Assembly: GCA_024695565.1 (NCBI GenBank)
Contig: JAILHX010000079.1
Coordinates: 7,071 to 71,070, forward strand
DNA from: Saccharofermentans sp.
GTDB lineage: Bacteria; Bacillota_A; Clostridia; Saccharofermentanales; Saccharofermentanaceae
Direction: 5' to 3'
Length of the DNA stretch: 64,000 nt
Notes under the pieces: generated by a model
The model's database searches: none
What the model saw: the letters and a program-made list of their open reading frames with translations, nothing else
Told to the model about the DNA's origin: nothing
Part shown: positions 27,491-36,858 of the stretch, in pieces
How positions within the stretch are numbered: the stretch's first letter is position 1
Layout of the letters: every line of letters begins with the position of its first letter
Made by a program: the position numbers and the translations under genes

Positions 27491-28110
27491 GTGCCTTCAC
27501 CCTGTTTCTTAATGACTTCATCCTTCTTGTTGGTGTTCTTGAACGATACAGGACCCAAGAATCTGATGAGAAGCATCAGAGGAATCGCTGCGATCGTGTT
27601 TAGGAGCAACTGAGGAAGGAATGAATATATTAACGCCGTCATAGGCGTATAAAGGCTTGATTCAGCACCAGCAAGAGTGCTCCAGCCGTAGATCAGGATA
27701 AATCCTGCGACTTTATAGCATACGGTCGCGAAAATAACCGCCACGATCGAGAAAGGAATATTCCTGTGCATTCTCTTGGTAAAGAAAGCCGATCCGATTA
27801 TTCCCGCGGCAAAAAGTGTAAATGCGCCGATAAACGCAGTGACTCTGACTTCTCCGTCAAGACCGACAACCGCCGGCGGCGAGAACACGTCTCTTAACAG
27901 GCCGCTGACAAGGCCAACTATCGCGCCGTCCCAGAAACCGTTGAAGTATCCGGCAAGGACCACAAATACGAACATCAGGTCAGCCGTCTGCCCTGCAAAA
28001 CCGATACTGTCTGGGAACGACACCTGCAATGAAGCAAGCAGGATGATGTAAACCGCGTAAACGATTACCTTCTTGATCCTTGATCTTGTGTCACTATTGA
28101 TCAACTTCAT
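27475..28110 (-). CDS. mreD: Rod-shape-determining protein MreD
   Basis: A 211-residue polytopic membrane protein with about five to six spans and a polar N-terminus. Motifs such as LQVSFPD near the first span and GFWDGAIVGLVSGLLRDVFSP fit MreD. It works with MreC, PBP2 and RodA in the elongasome. Placed between mreC and mrdA. Confidence 0.88.
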   Translation of the reverse strand: MKLINSDTRSRIKKVIVYAVYIILLASLQVSFPDSIGFAGQTADLMFVFVVLAGYFNGFWDGAIVGLVSGLLRDVFSPPAVVGLDGEVRVTAFIGAFTLFAAGIIGSAFFTKRMHRNIPFSIVAVIFATVCYKVAGFILIYGWSTLAGAESSLYTPMTALIYSFLPQLLLNTIAAIPLMLLIRFLGPVSFKNTNKKDEVIKKQGEGTWLGI

Positions 28111-28129
28111 GCAAATAACCTATGACTAA

Positions 28130-29014
28130 TTAGCCTTCCGCAGTTGTCTCTGCCGTCTCTCCGGTATCTTCTTCGACATAAGGGATCATGATGAATACGT
28201 CTTCAAGCTTACCGATCTGGGAATAAGGTCTCAGTGTAGCCGTGATCTCAAGAGAATTGGAATTATCGACTGACTCGATCACTCCGATCGGGATACCCTC
28301 AGGGAACAAACCGCCGTCACCAGACGTAACGATCTCCATTCCGGGTTCGAGATGAACGTCCGAATCGATATCCGTTACAAGGCAAAGGCCGTATCTTTTG
28401 AGCTCGGCATCTCCGAGCACCATAAAAGTAGCGCCGTTAACTTCATTGACCTTGCCCGCAACGGCAAAGCCTTCATGAAGCAGAGGCAGAACTCTTGATT
28501 CATTATCAGAAGTCTCGATAACACGGCCGACGAGGTTCATCTCTACGTCGAGCACCGGATATGAATTGCCCTCTTCTAAGGCAATTCCGTCATTGGCGCC
28601 CGCATTGAGCCTTATCGTAGAGAACCATTCGTCAGATTCTCTCGACAGTATGGAAGCGCCGTAGATCTCATAGTTGCTGAACATATCCTTGATATGCAGG
28701 GCATCCTTAAGCTCCTCATATCTTAGAGCAGCCTCTTCGTTCTGCGTAAGCTGATATCTGAGGTCAGCGATCTGCTCTTTTAATGCCTGGTTCTCTTCTC
28801 TGATCGCAATACCGTCGGTAATTGCAGACCAGAAATCGGATAAGGTATCTCCCGCTTTCTTAACAAGCGACTGAGCAGGAGAGCTTATCAGTTGGACCGG
28901 CTGCAGGATCTTCTTCACAGGGCTTCCCGGAAGCAGGCTCAATACAGCACCTGCCGCCAAAACAAGCAGAACGATAAGTGCTATGAACCATTTAGACTTT
29001 AAAAGCTTCTTCAA
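28130..29014 (-). CDS. mreC: Rod-shape-determining protein MreC
   Basis: A 294-residue bitopic protein: one span (about 10-30), a coiled coil (about 70-105), then two beta-barrel domains with SRESDEWFSTIRLNAG and VTSGDGGLFPEGIPIG, which are MreC signatures. The start is TTG with AGGAG seven bases upstream. The C-terminus is Glu/Thr-rich. It links MreB and PBP2 outside the membrane. Confidence 0.93.
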   Translation of the reverse strand: MKKLLKSKWFIALIVLLVLAAGAVLSLLPGSPVKKILQPVQLISSPAQSLVKKAGDTLSDFWSAITDGIAIREENQALKEQIADLRYQLTQNEEAALRYEELKDALHIKDMFSNYEIYGASILSRESDEWFSTIRLNAGANDGIALEEGNSYPVLDVEMNLVGRVIETSDNESRVLPLLHEGFAVAGKVNEVNGATFMVLGDAELKRYGLCLVTDIDSDVHLEPGMEIVTSGDGGLFPEGIPIGVIESVDNSNSLEITATLRPYSQIGKLEDVFIMIPYVEEDTGETAETTAEG

Positions 29015-29040
29015 GGATATTCTCCTGCCCTTTTACGGGA

Positions 29041-29565
29041 TCAGCCCTTCTTACCGCAGCAGTTCTTATATTTCTTGCCTGAACCGCAAGGGCACGGATC
29101 GTTACGGCCGATATGCTCGGAATGAGCCATATTGCTCTCACGATACTCTTTTGTGATCTCATTTCTCTTCTCATCTGTAAGAATGTTCTTCCATGCCTTG
29201 ATGTTGTAGAGCCAGTCAGCCTTTGCATCACGCATGTTGTAGTAGAGCTTCTCGTAATCGATAACAAGCTTGATCTGATAATCTTCGTCGATAGCCTCGA
29301 GATCGATGTCATCGCCGTTTGTAAGGCTGGACTTGATTCCGTCGATGAAGCCTACGAAAACATCCATAGCCTCCTTCGGGAAGTCGAGTTTCTTAGCCAT
29401 CTCAGCAGCTGTGCCGCTCAAAAATTCCTCATTGTCAGGATAAGCGCCCAGGATCTTCTCGTAAGCAACCTTCTCCATTGCATAGTAGCGGTTGATATAT
29501 TCGATATATTCCTGCTTATTTGAAGCATCTTCTGATTTGTCCATCCAAGTCTTGTAATAACTCAT
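29041..29565 (-). CDS. SEC-C zinc-tail protein
   Basis: A 174-residue soluble, helical and acidic protein ending in a SEC-C motif ([13 protein letters not shown]) nearly identical to the tail of SecA at 16277. The N-terminal 150 residues, with a [24 protein letters not shown] start, match no family I can name. SEC-C tails bind zinc and often mediate ribosome or SecB contact. It may be a translation- or secretion-linked factor. It sits just upstream of mreC and downstream of icd. Confidence 0.7.
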   Translation of the reverse strand: MSYYKTWMDKSEDASNKQEYIEYINRYYAMEKVAYEKILGAYPDNEEFLSGTAAEMAKKLDFPKEAMDVFVGFIDGIKSSLTNGDDIDLEAIDEDYQIKLVIDYEKLYYNMRDAKADWLYNIKAWKNILTDEKRNEITKEYRESNMAHSEHIGRNDPCPCGSGKKYKNCCGKKG

Positions 29566-29589
29566 TTTGTTAATCCTCCGGAAACGATA

Positions 29590-30786
29590 TTAAAGTTTTG
29601 CGGCAATAGCCTTGAGGAAGTCCTCAGTGTTAACAACGTTCTTGTCTTCTCTGTCAAGGAGGTTGTTAAGGTCACCTGTGATCGTACCTTCCTCGATTGT
29701 CTCGATCGAAGCCTTTTCGAGCTTATCGGCAAAAGCCTCAAGCTCAGGAAGCTCATCTAACTGGGCTCTCTTTCTGAGGGCTCCGGTCCAGGCGAAAAGT
29801 GTAGCCATAGGGTTAGTAGATGTCTGCTCACCCTTGAGGTATCTGTAATAGTGGCGTGTAACTGTTCCGTGAGCAGCCTCATACTCGTAAACGCCCTTAG
29901 GTGAAACGAGAACGGAAGTCATCATCGCGAGTGAACCGCATGCGGAAGCAAGCATATCGCTCATAACGTCGCCGTCATAGTTCTTGAGCGCCCAGACAAA
30001 ACCGCCTGAAGAACGCATAACTCTTGCAACAGCATCATCGATAAGTGTGTAGAAATATGTGATTCCGGCAGCTTCGAACTTATCCTTGTACTGCTCGTCA
30101 TACATCTTCTGGAAGATTTCCTTGAATCTTCCGTCATATTTCTTGGAAATAGTATCTTTGGTAGCGAACCAGAGATCCTGCTTTGTATCCAATGCATACT
30201 GGAAGCAGGAGCTTGCAAATGCCTCGATCGACTTATCCGTGTTGTAAAGTCCCTGAACGATGCCTGATCCCTGGTATTCGAAAATCGTCTGGTTCTCAGT
30301 TCTTCCGTCAGGATATGTGATTACGAGGTCTGCTCTGGCAGGACCGTCAACAACAAATTCGGTATCTCTGTAAACATCACCGTATGCGTGTCTTGCGATA
30401 GTGATCGGCTTCTCCCAGCAGGATACGAAAGGCTTAATGCCCTTAACCAGGATAGGAGCTCTGAAAACAGTACCGTCAAGGATCGCTCTGATCGTTCCGT
30501 TAGGGCTCTTCCACATGCTGTGAAGGTCATATTCGGTCATTCTCTGAGCATTAGGTGTGATCGTGGCGCACTTAACGGCAACTCCAAGCTCATTGGTCCT
30601 GTTAGCTGCATCGATAGTGACCTGGTCACCCGTCTCGTCTCTGTGCTTAAGTCCGAGATCGAAGTATTCGGTCTTCAGATCGACAAAAGGCAGAATAACG
30701 ATGTCCTTTATCTGCTTCCAGATAATTCTTGTCATCTCGTCCCCATCCATCTCAACAAGCGGGGTTTTCATCTGAATCTTAGCCAT
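29590..30786 (-). CDS. icd: NADP-dependent isocitrate dehydrogenase (homodimeric, eukaryote-like class)
   Basis: A 398-residue enzyme that oxidises isocitrate to 2-oxoglutarate. VEMDGDEMTRI at the N-terminus, KCATITPNAQR, KSPNGTIR (substrate Ser and Asn), DLVITYPDG, LIDDAVARVMRSSGGFVWALKNYDGD (metal Asp) and EAAHGTVTRHY are all present. The sequence type is the class shared with eukaryotic NADP-IDH, which is widespread in Clostridia. It likely supplies 2-oxoglutarate and NADPH for biosynthesis. Confidence 0.95.
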   Translation of the reverse strand: MAKIQMKTPLVEMDGDEMTRIIWKQIKDIVILPFVDLKTEYFDLGLKHRDETGDQVTIDAANRTNELGVAVKCATITPNAQRMTEYDLHSMWKSPNGTIRAILDGTVFRAPILVKGIKPFVSCWEKPITIARHAYGDVYRDTEFVVDGPARADLVITYPDGRTENQTIFEYQGSGIVQGLYNTDKSIEAFASSCFQYALDTKQDLWFATKDTISKKYDGRFKEIFQKMYDEQYKDKFEAAGITYFYTLIDDAVARVMRSSGGFVWALKNYDGDVMSDMLASACGSLAMMTSVLVSPKGVYEYEAAHGTVTRHYYRYLKGEQTSTNPMATLFAWTGALRKRAQLDELPELEAFADKLEKASIETIEEGTITGDLNNLLDREDKNVVNTEDFLKAIAAKL

Positions 30787-30872
30787 ATAAACTCCTCATC
30801 TAAATAAATACTAGAAGATTTTAAGTCATAAGCACCTTAACGTCAAATCAGATAATGGGGAAAAACGTAATG

Positions 30873-30897
30873 AAAACGCACCTGAAAAAAGGCGCAT
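30873..30897 (-). terminator. Intrinsic terminator after holA
   Basis: On the minus strand, ATGCGCC and GGTGCGT pair (two G-U pairs) and TTTTCATT follows. It begins 3 bp after the holA stop. Confidence 0.65.
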
Positions 30898-30899
30898 CT

Positions 30900-31943
30900 T
30901 TATGCGTTTGTGCGCGCGGAAGCCTTGACCAGAACGATCTCGAGCGAATGCCGCTCATCTATAAGACCGTGCTTAAACTCGCTGTCTGAGTCAGATGCTG
31001 CCAGATAGAGCTTTATCAGGTCCTTCATATCAAAGTTCCTTGCCTGCTGGCAGAGTTTTTTGGCCCTGAATTCGTTCATTCCGGTCCTGTCGACCAGAAC
31101 CGACTGGCTTCCCGCCTCCTTGGCCATGATCAAAGCCTTGATATGTCCGACAACAGACGCCCTGATCTTAACGACAGGCTCTTTATTCTGAATGAGTTTG
31201 TCGAGCGTTCCCAATGCAATGTCGGTTCTTCCGCTGCCGCAGGCATCCATGATGTCAAATATCTTGCCGCTTAAGTCCGGAGGACAGCAAAGCTCAACGA
31301 TATCGGGAGTAACTTCCGTATAACCCTTGTTCTGGCAATAGAGCGAGACCTTATTGATCTCGTTAACAAGCTCCATCATATTGTCTGAACACCTTGAAGA
31401 CATTGAGTTTGCGGCTTCAAAACCGATCCTTAGACCTTCTTTGCCGAATCTGTTGGATATCCAGCCTGTGAGCTCGTTATCTTCGAAGCCGCTCATTGAA
31501 GCCACGGTTCCGAACTGAAGGAACGTCTTAAAAGCCTTCTTGCGGCTGTCAACATTCTCCTCGAAGAAAACAACGACAGTCGAAGACGGGAGATTCTCCA
31601 ATATTGCTGTATCTCTATCAGACAACTCCCTATTGGGAAGTCCTGACTGTTTTACAACGATAAGTCTCTTAGGAGACATCCACGGCGGCATTGCCACCAG
31701 TTCCTCGAGCTTTGAGATATCGAACTTGTCACCCGTTCTGGTGTCAATTACGGCCATATCCATATCTTCGGCGCCTTCACCAAGGCACACCTTCTTGAGC
31801 ATGGATACGGCTCCGTCGATCATGTAATTCTCGGTGCCGTACATCAGCACAAGACCCAAAGAGTCAGGCTCTTTGTTGATCTTGTTAAGCATCTGTCTGG
31901 CATTCAAAACGCCTTTTGGAAGTGATTTTGCCTTCACAGCCAT
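30900..31943 (-). CDS. holA: DNA polymerase III delta subunit
   Basis: A 347-residue clamp-loader subunit. The N-terminal domain has LVLMYGTENYMIDGAV in place of an intact Walker A, as is normal for delta, and the middle shows the helical lid. The C-terminal collar domain has IKALIMAKEAG and FRAKKLCQQARNF. It opens the beta clamp together with DnaX and HolB. Its start lies 7 bp beyond the stop of the GH25 gene, so the two may share a transcript. Confidence 0.88.
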   Translation of the reverse strand: MAVKAKSLPKGVLNARQMLNKINKEPDSLGLVLMYGTENYMIDGAVSMLKKVCLGEGAEDMDMAVIDTRTGDKFDISKLEELVAMPPWMSPKRLIVVKQSGLPNRELSDRDTAILENLPSSTVVVFFEENVDSRKKAFKTFLQFGTVASMSGFEDNELTGWISNRFGKEGLRIGFEAANSMSSRCSDNMMELVNEINKVSLYCQNKGYTEVTPDIVELCCPPDLSGKIFDIMDACGSGRTDIALGTLDKLIQNKEPVVKIRASVVGHIKALIMAKEAGSQSVLVDRTGMNEFRAKKLCQQARNFDMKDLIKLYLAASDSDSEFKHGLIDERHSLEIVLVKASARTNA

Positions 31944-31949
31944 CAGTTA

Positions 31950-33164
31950 TCAGCCTCCGCCGAATATCTCGGGATATCTGCTCTTATAAAGGATATCCGT
32001 ATCAACGTCTTCAGAACATCCGTCTATCCTGCCGATAGAACCGGTCTGCCACACCGTGTAATCACCTTCATAAGTGGTCTCTCTTACATAATGCGCAAGC
32101 CATACATCATATCCTGCGGGCTCCCAGATGATCTCGAGATAATACTTGCTCGCATAAAGGATCGTACTGTATCCGTTCTCTTCCATGATCCCTGCGAATT
32201 CATAGAACAGATTATTAATGTCGCAGATACTCATGTTGTACTTCTGGAAATGAGACCAGCTCTCCCAGTCGAAAGCAACAGGCAGATCGATCTGCTTGCC
32301 TTCAAGCACTTTGAGGAGTTCAGCCGAATGCTCTGTAAGCTCTTCGATGGTGCAGTCTGTTGAATAGTAGTAAACACCGATAATTAGACCTGCATCGTGA
32401 GCATCCTGGTAGTATTCTTCGAATTTACGGTCCTCACCAAGCTCGCCGTTGTTGTAGATCATGGCTCTGAGATACACAAAATCGCAGCCCGCAGCCTTGA
32501 CCTTCTCAAAATCTATATCGCCCTGATATCTGGAAACATCGATTCCGTAAGCGATGTCACTGTCAGGATATCTCTCCATAAAGTCACTATATGCAAGCGT
32601 TACATGCTCTTCGGTGCCGCCACCGCCGCCACCTGACGAACTGGGCACATATACCTTAACCGTCATGCTTCCGCTTCTGGTATTGCCCGCGTCATCAACA
32701 AGCGTAAGTTCGATCGGATAGCTTCCTTCTGTTGAAGTATCGACCTCACCGTCAATGATGCACTCGACCTGACTGTCAGCGTCATCGATAAAACCTACAT
32801 ATCTGTTGATGTCAAACTCTTCTCCGACCTCGATATAAGCGGTCTCGGGGAGATTAAGCCAGATAGGAGCAGTAGCATCTACTTCCGGCGCATTCATGTG
32901 CGGAATAGATGGCGTCGGAGACGGTGTAGGCGTTGGTGTAGATGTAGATTCCTCGGTTGTCGGTGCCGGTTCGCTGGCAACTATATCACCGATCGTCTCC
33001 ATAGAAATGGTCTGCTCTGAGCTGCTGCTCTCTTCGGTATCCGTTGCCTTAGTATCACATCCGGCAAGGAACGCCAAACTCACAGAAGCCACTAAGCAGG
33101 CTGCCGTCAGCGACTTGACTGTCTTAGGTAGATTAACTCTGTTTTTCTTCATAAAATCTCTCAT
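31950..33164 (-). CDS. GH25 lysozyme-like lipoprotein with DUF5011-type domain
   Basis: About 404 residues. A lipoprotein signal (SVSLAFLAGC lipobox) is followed by a Ser/Thr/Pro linker (TPTPTPSPTPS), an Ig-like DUF5011-type domain (about residues 90-190) and a C-terminal GH25 muramidase domain (YGIDVSRYQGDIDF, VYLRAM, GVYYYS, VAFDWES with the acidic pair, VWQTGSIGRIDG). It should cleave peptidoglycan from the outer membrane face. The ATG at 33164 has AGGA at good distance; 33152 and 33209 are alternatives. Confidence 0.88.
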   Translation of the reverse strand: MRDFMKKNRVNLPKTVKSLTAACLVASVSLAFLAGCDTKATDTEESSSSEQTISMETIGDIVASEPAPTTEESTSTPTPTPSPTPSIPHMNAPEVDATAPIWLNLPETAYIEVGEEFDINRYVGFIDDADSQVECIIDGEVDTSTEGSYPIELTLVDDAGNTRSGSMTVKVYVPSSSGGGGGGTEEHVTLAYSDFMERYPDSDIAYGIDVSRYQGDIDFEKVKAAGCDFVYLRAMIYNNGELGEDRKFEEYYQDAHDAGLIIGVYYYSTDCTIEELTEHSAELLKVLEGKQIDLPVAFDWESWSHFQKYNMSICDINNLFYEFAGIMEENGYSTILYASKYYLEIIWEPAGYDVWLAHYVRETTYEGDYTVWQTGSIGRIDGCSEDVDTDILYKSRYPEIFGGG

Positions 33165-33255
33165 TTCTTTCCTATTTTCCCATACTGTACACTCGATTAT
33201 AACAAACAATGTCTGATTTCAACCGCTGTTTAGAGGACAAAATAAGGCAAAGGAA

Positions 33256-33278
33256 ATTGACCTGTTTACATGGTCAAT
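33256..33278 (-). terminator. Hairpin overlapping the nuclease-2 stop codon
   Basis: ATTGACC (33256-33262) and GGTCAAT (33272-33278) form a 7-bp stem around the end of the gene. The T tract on the minus strand is weak (TTTCCTTT). Confidence 0.4.
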
Positions 33279-34074
33279 CTAAGAGATAGCGCCTGATTAT
33301 CTGATCAACCAGTTTGACATCGATCGGCATAGTACTTGTTTCCCATGTGGTTATCAGACTGTCCCCCGGCAGATATCCGTTCTTCTCATAACAGTTGATC
33401 CTGAATGTGTTTTTTCTCGCATAATCTGCATCATCCATTTTGCCCAAGTGCTCCCAATACATGACTTTCCTTCTTTTCACGTTCAACACAGTAAAATCAG
33501 GATGTATACGACCGAGTCCTATTAACGTTAACGGGCATTCGTATTTATATGGAATACTGTTTTTCGCCAGCGCATTAGCAATCAAAATCTCCGACTTAGA
33601 TCTGACCCTCTCATTCTTATCCGTATAGAACTCAGATTCATCATTCTCAAAACGCCCGCCGGTATAAGGCTGTGACAGCCATTCACTGACGAATTGGGAA
33701 TCTGTAGGCACTAACGGAACGATGAGCTTTTGCCGGGCTTTATTCAGGGATTCGTAGTAGGATTCCGGGGTGGTTTTGTTACATAATGCTATGGTTTTCT
33801 CGATTTGTTTAAGTTCAGACTCAATCTTTTTAAGCACAAACTTAAGATAGTCATATGTCGCAACTTGTTCAGCGATCATCGTTTTCGAGGTCTTTAAGTA
33901 CTTTTGTGCTTTTCCGGCCTCTTTTATGAAGATTTGATTCTTCTTGGAATCAATGCGAATACGGTAATTTGGGGTCCCTTTATATCTGAGCTTTTTTAAG
34001 CGCATTAAAGCTTCGTTACGCATTTTCAACAATTCAGCTTTCCTGATTTCAAGTTGACTTATTAACTGATTCAT
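33274..34074 (-). CDS. PD-(D/E)XK-like nuclease family protein (nuclease 2)
   Basis: A 266-residue paralogue of the protein at 20026. The core is shared: PTDSQFVSEW (PTDEQFVAEW in nuclease 1), ERVRSKSE (155-162), IPYKYECPL, HPDF (191-194) and YWEHLGK (206-212). The N-terminal 120 residues are helical and much more divergent. The frame opens at 34113, but that start would lie within the word array; ATG 34074 with GGAAGGAG is chosen. It lies between array C and the GH25 gene, downstream of comEC. Nuclease activity is inferred from motif layout only. Confidence 0.7.
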   Translation of the reverse strand: MNQLISQLEIRKAELLKMRNEALMRLKKLRYKGTPNYRIRIDSKKNQIFIKEAGKAQKYLKTSKTMIAEQVATYDYLKFVLKKIESELKQIEKTIALCNKTTPESYYESLNKARQKLIVPLVPTDSQFVSEWLSQPYTGGRFENDESEFYTDKNERVRSKSEILIANALAKNSIPYKYECPLTLIGLGRIHPDFTVLNVKRRKVMYWEHLGKMDDADYARKNTFRINCYEKNGYLPGDSLITTWETSTMPIDVKLVDQIIRRYLLD

Positions 34075-34091
34075 ACAATTCTCCTTCCCAT

Positions 34092-34422
34092 ACCGACTAA
34101 GAGTCAAAAACAAAAGTTTAGTCGGTGTTAATTTACTGTTTGGTAAAGCTATTCTGGTATTTGATACCGACTAAAACCTGAAAACACTTTATTAGTCTGT
34201 AATAATTGTCATTTGATTGATTGAAATATCTGTTTTTTTACCGACTAAAACGAGGAATCAGAGATTTAGTCGGTGTCAATCTATTCATAACTGCCGTTTT
34301 ATTCTGTTTCTAGACCGACAAAATAGCGAAAAGGCAGATATAGTCGGCAATCACAGATAGTAGTTGCCTTTTTATAACTGAAAATCCACCGACTAAACAT
34401 CGAAAAGCGCTATGTAGTCGGT
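34092..34422. repeat. Array C: five inverted CCGACTA/TAGTCGG units with exact 74-bp period
   Basis: Left words start at 34093, 34167, 34241, 34315 and 34389, each 74 bp apart. Right words (TAGTCGG) start 26 bp later in every unit: 34119, 34193, 34267, 34341, 34415. Two words are variants (TAGTCTG at 34193; CCGACAA at 34315). The 19-base interiors and 41-base linkers are all different and A+T-rich. The array occupies the whole 354-bp gap between the comEC stop and the nuclease-2 start; no gene is seen in it. Confidence 0.97.
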
Positions 34423-34428
34423 AATCTC

Positions 34429-36837
34429 TCAGTTCCCCACTATCACCGCCCCTTCTTCATCCGTCCGGAAAACGCCGCACCCATAAGACTCAAGGCGGTC
34501 AAGCGTCTCAGGCGTCGGATGACCGTAGAAATTGTTCCTGCCGACTGAAATCACGGCCAGTTCAGGAGAGCACGCCTCAATAAAAATGTCAGACGTGGAA
34601 TACTTCGAGCCATGATGAGCGACCTTAAGGATGTCGCAGTTAAGGTCAATACCGGCTCCTATCAGGATTTCCTCCGTCGAAAAGCCTATGTCTCCGGTAA
34701 AGAGTACAGCCGTATCTTCATCACCAAGAATGTGAAGCATTGCGACAATGCTGTCTTCGTTGCCTCCGCTTCCGGCAGCCAGCGGATACAGAACATCCAA
34801 ATAAACGTTCCCGGAAAGATCGATCCTGTCACCTGCCGTCACTAATTCCAATGAAGCAATAAACAACTGAGCCTCTGATTCCGAATAACCTAACGATTTG
34901 AAGAATTCCAGAACATCTTTATCATTACTTCCCTCAGCGGGCACAAAGGCAGTTAATATCGACTTCGTCCTTCCGGATTCCCACAAAGCCGCTATACCGC
35001 CTGCGTGATCAACATCCCAATGGCTCATGAAGCAGTAATCGACCTGACGGACTCCATAGTAGTCAAGAAGATTGCTTACTGTTGAAGCGCCTTCTTCATA
35101 GGTTCCTGCGTCTATAAGGCACACATGCTCCGAAGTCATTATCAGACAGCAGTCGCCCTGCCCCACGTCAGCGAAAACGACGGTGCAGTCGGGACGGTTA
35201 ATATACGCAAAGACTTCCGTTCCAACTAGGAAAGCCAGAATCAGGGCAAATACCTTAAGGAAAACGCGCTTAACGAAGCACGGCTGAAGGAAAACCAGGA
35301 ACAGGACAATAAAGGCCGTCAGCAATAAAGCATTTCCAAGGCGAATCGGAGCCGTTCCACGTTCACTGATCAAACTCCCAAAAGAAACTATCCGCAGAAG
35401 CAGCTTAAGACATAACATGAACGGCATCGAGAGATTCTGTGACCAGAACGGAAAGAGATAGCACAAAAACACACACGGAATAAAGAATGTACAGGCTGTC
35501 TGGGCAGCAAACGAACCGGTTATCTGGATCAGAACATGCTCAGGATCAGGCCTCATCGAGATGTCAGACCAGAACGGGATCATGCCCATTTCTGCAGCAA
35601 GACAAGGGCTTATCAGGCCGGCCGCTTTCTCGCCAAAATGCAGTTTCTTAACGAAGCAATCCGTTATCTTGTCACTAAAGACTTTAATAGCGATACATGC
35701 ACAAAAACTCATCTGAAAACCCGTTGACAGCGGGCTAAAAGGATCGGCTGCAGTCATTACGATTGAAGCAACGCTTAATGCCGATAACCAGTCCCTGCCG
35801 GCAAAGAAGCATATGCTCACAAAGGCTGCTCTTGTAACGCTGTCTCCCCAGCCTGTAAGAAAGCCTATCAAAACGGCAAAAACCGCATATATCACCAAGG
35901 CTTTCCGGCGCTTAATCTTGAGGGCATTTAAAACAAGCGGAAGACCTGCCAAAAACCCCGAGAAATGCGTTCCTGACACAGCCAGAAGATGCGAGCAGCA
36001 AGACATCCTGAAGTCACGCTTAATTTCATCACTTACAAGGGACTTATCACCTACACACAAAGCGGCTGCAAGCGCCCTTAAGTTCCCGTCAAACGAGGCT
36101 GACACCGAATCTATTGAATCATTTCTGAGACTAAAGAAAAACCTTTGAAGAAACGCTGATACATTGAGCGGAAAACCAGCTTTGCTTACTGTCTCAAAAC
36201 GTTCTATGTTTATCACATACCGGATGCCTTTTGTCTTCAGGTATTCCCTGTAGTCAAATTCGCCCGGATTGCCTGCATTATCAGGCTCTCTGAGTTTTCC
36301 GTAAAGCAACAGTGAGTCACCAGGGTCTGCATCAGGATAACCGTTATAAAAGTTGGCTTTTACGTATGCGCCACCCTCTAATCTGACAGTCATGTCGCAA
36401 GAACCTGAGAGGTCATAAGAAACAGATGTTACCGTGCAGTTGTAGCAGTCAGACTCAACAACTGAATCATTCATCCTGGAACTGACGGTAATTCCAATAA
36501 ACCCAAGGACAAGGCACAGCATAATTCCTGTAAAGATTATCGATGAGCTGCTCAGTCCCTTACCGTCAGGATTCATAAATAAACGGCTTTTATGCGATTC
36601 AAGCATGAGATGCCAAGAGGCACCTGCAACAAACAAAATCATGACAACAGCGGGCCAGAAACTCTCAAACTTCCAGCAGACCCAGCTGCAGGTAACCGTA
36701 AGCAACGCAGGCAATAGTGCCGGGCGTTTCCTGAAGGCACCAAGAAGAACCATCAGCTCCCTGCCGCAGAGAATAAACCGCTCCTTGAGGGCTGATAATA
36801 TGTTTATTCCGTATGTTTTGCCATAAAAAGTCTTCAT
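34429..36837 (-). CDS. comEC: DNA internalization channel protein ComEC/Rec2
   Basis: An 802-residue polytopic protein. The N-terminus has three spans, then a DUF4131/OB-like domain (about 110-220), the competence membrane domain with about eight spans (starting at AVSGTHFSGF), and a C-terminal MBL domain with HWDVDHAGG and HHGSKYS. ComEC carries single-stranded DNA across the membrane in natural transformation, and the MBL domain may degrade the other strand (family knowledge). No other com genes are in the window. No clear ribosome site precedes the ATG. A CCGACAA element lies 22 bp upstream and array C directly downstream. Confidence 0.92.
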   Translation of the reverse strand: MKTFYGKTYGINILSALKERFILCGRELMVLLGAFRKRPALLPALLTVTCSWVCWKFESFWPAVVMILFVAGASWHLMLESHKSRLFMNPDGKGLSSSSIIFTGIMLCLVLGFIGITVSSRMNDSVVESDCYNCTVTSVSYDLSGSCDMTVRLEGGAYVKANFYNGYPDADPGDSLLLYGKLREPDNAGNPGEFDYREYLKTKGIRYVINIERFETVSKAGFPLNVSAFLQRFFFSLRNDSIDSVSASFDGNLRALAAALCVGDKSLVSDEIKRDFRMSCCSHLLAVSGTHFSGFLAGLPLVLNALKIKRRKALVIYAVFAVLIGFLTGWGDSVTRAAFVSICFFAGRDWLSALSVASIVMTAADPFSPLSTGFQMSFCACIAIKVFSDKITDCFVKKLHFGEKAAGLISPCLAAEMGMIPFWSDISMRPDPEHVLIQITGSFAAQTACTFFIPCVFLCYLFPFWSQNLSMPFMLCLKLLLRIVSFGSLISERGTAPIRLGNALLLTAFIVLFLVFLQPCFVKRVFLKVFALILAFLVGTEVFAYINRPDCTVVFADVGQGDCCLIMTSEHVCLIDAGTYEEGASTVSNLLDYYGVRQVDYCFMSHWDVDHAGGIAALWESGRTKSILTAFVPAEGSNDKDVLEFFKSLGYSESEAQLFIASLELVTAGDRIDLSGNVYLDVLYPLAAGSGGNEDSIVAMLHILGDEDTAVLFTGDIGFSTEEILIGAGIDLNCDILKVAHHGSKYSTSDIFIEACSPELAVISVGRNNFYGHPTPETLDRLESYGCGVFRTDEEGAVIVGN

Positions 36838-36858
36838 GTTAGAATTCTAAGGTAGGTC

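Noticed and set aside
34092..34422. CRISPR array
   Set aside because: Words are 7 bp and occur as inverted pairs; there is no long direct repeat and no cas gene nearby.
33274..34422. Type III toxin-antitoxin (RNA repeat antitoxin plus RNase toxin)
   Set aside because: Layout is similar, but type III antitoxins are direct repeats of the whole unit and ToxN-type toxins are shorter with another fold. Here only the words repeat. Kept only as an analogy.
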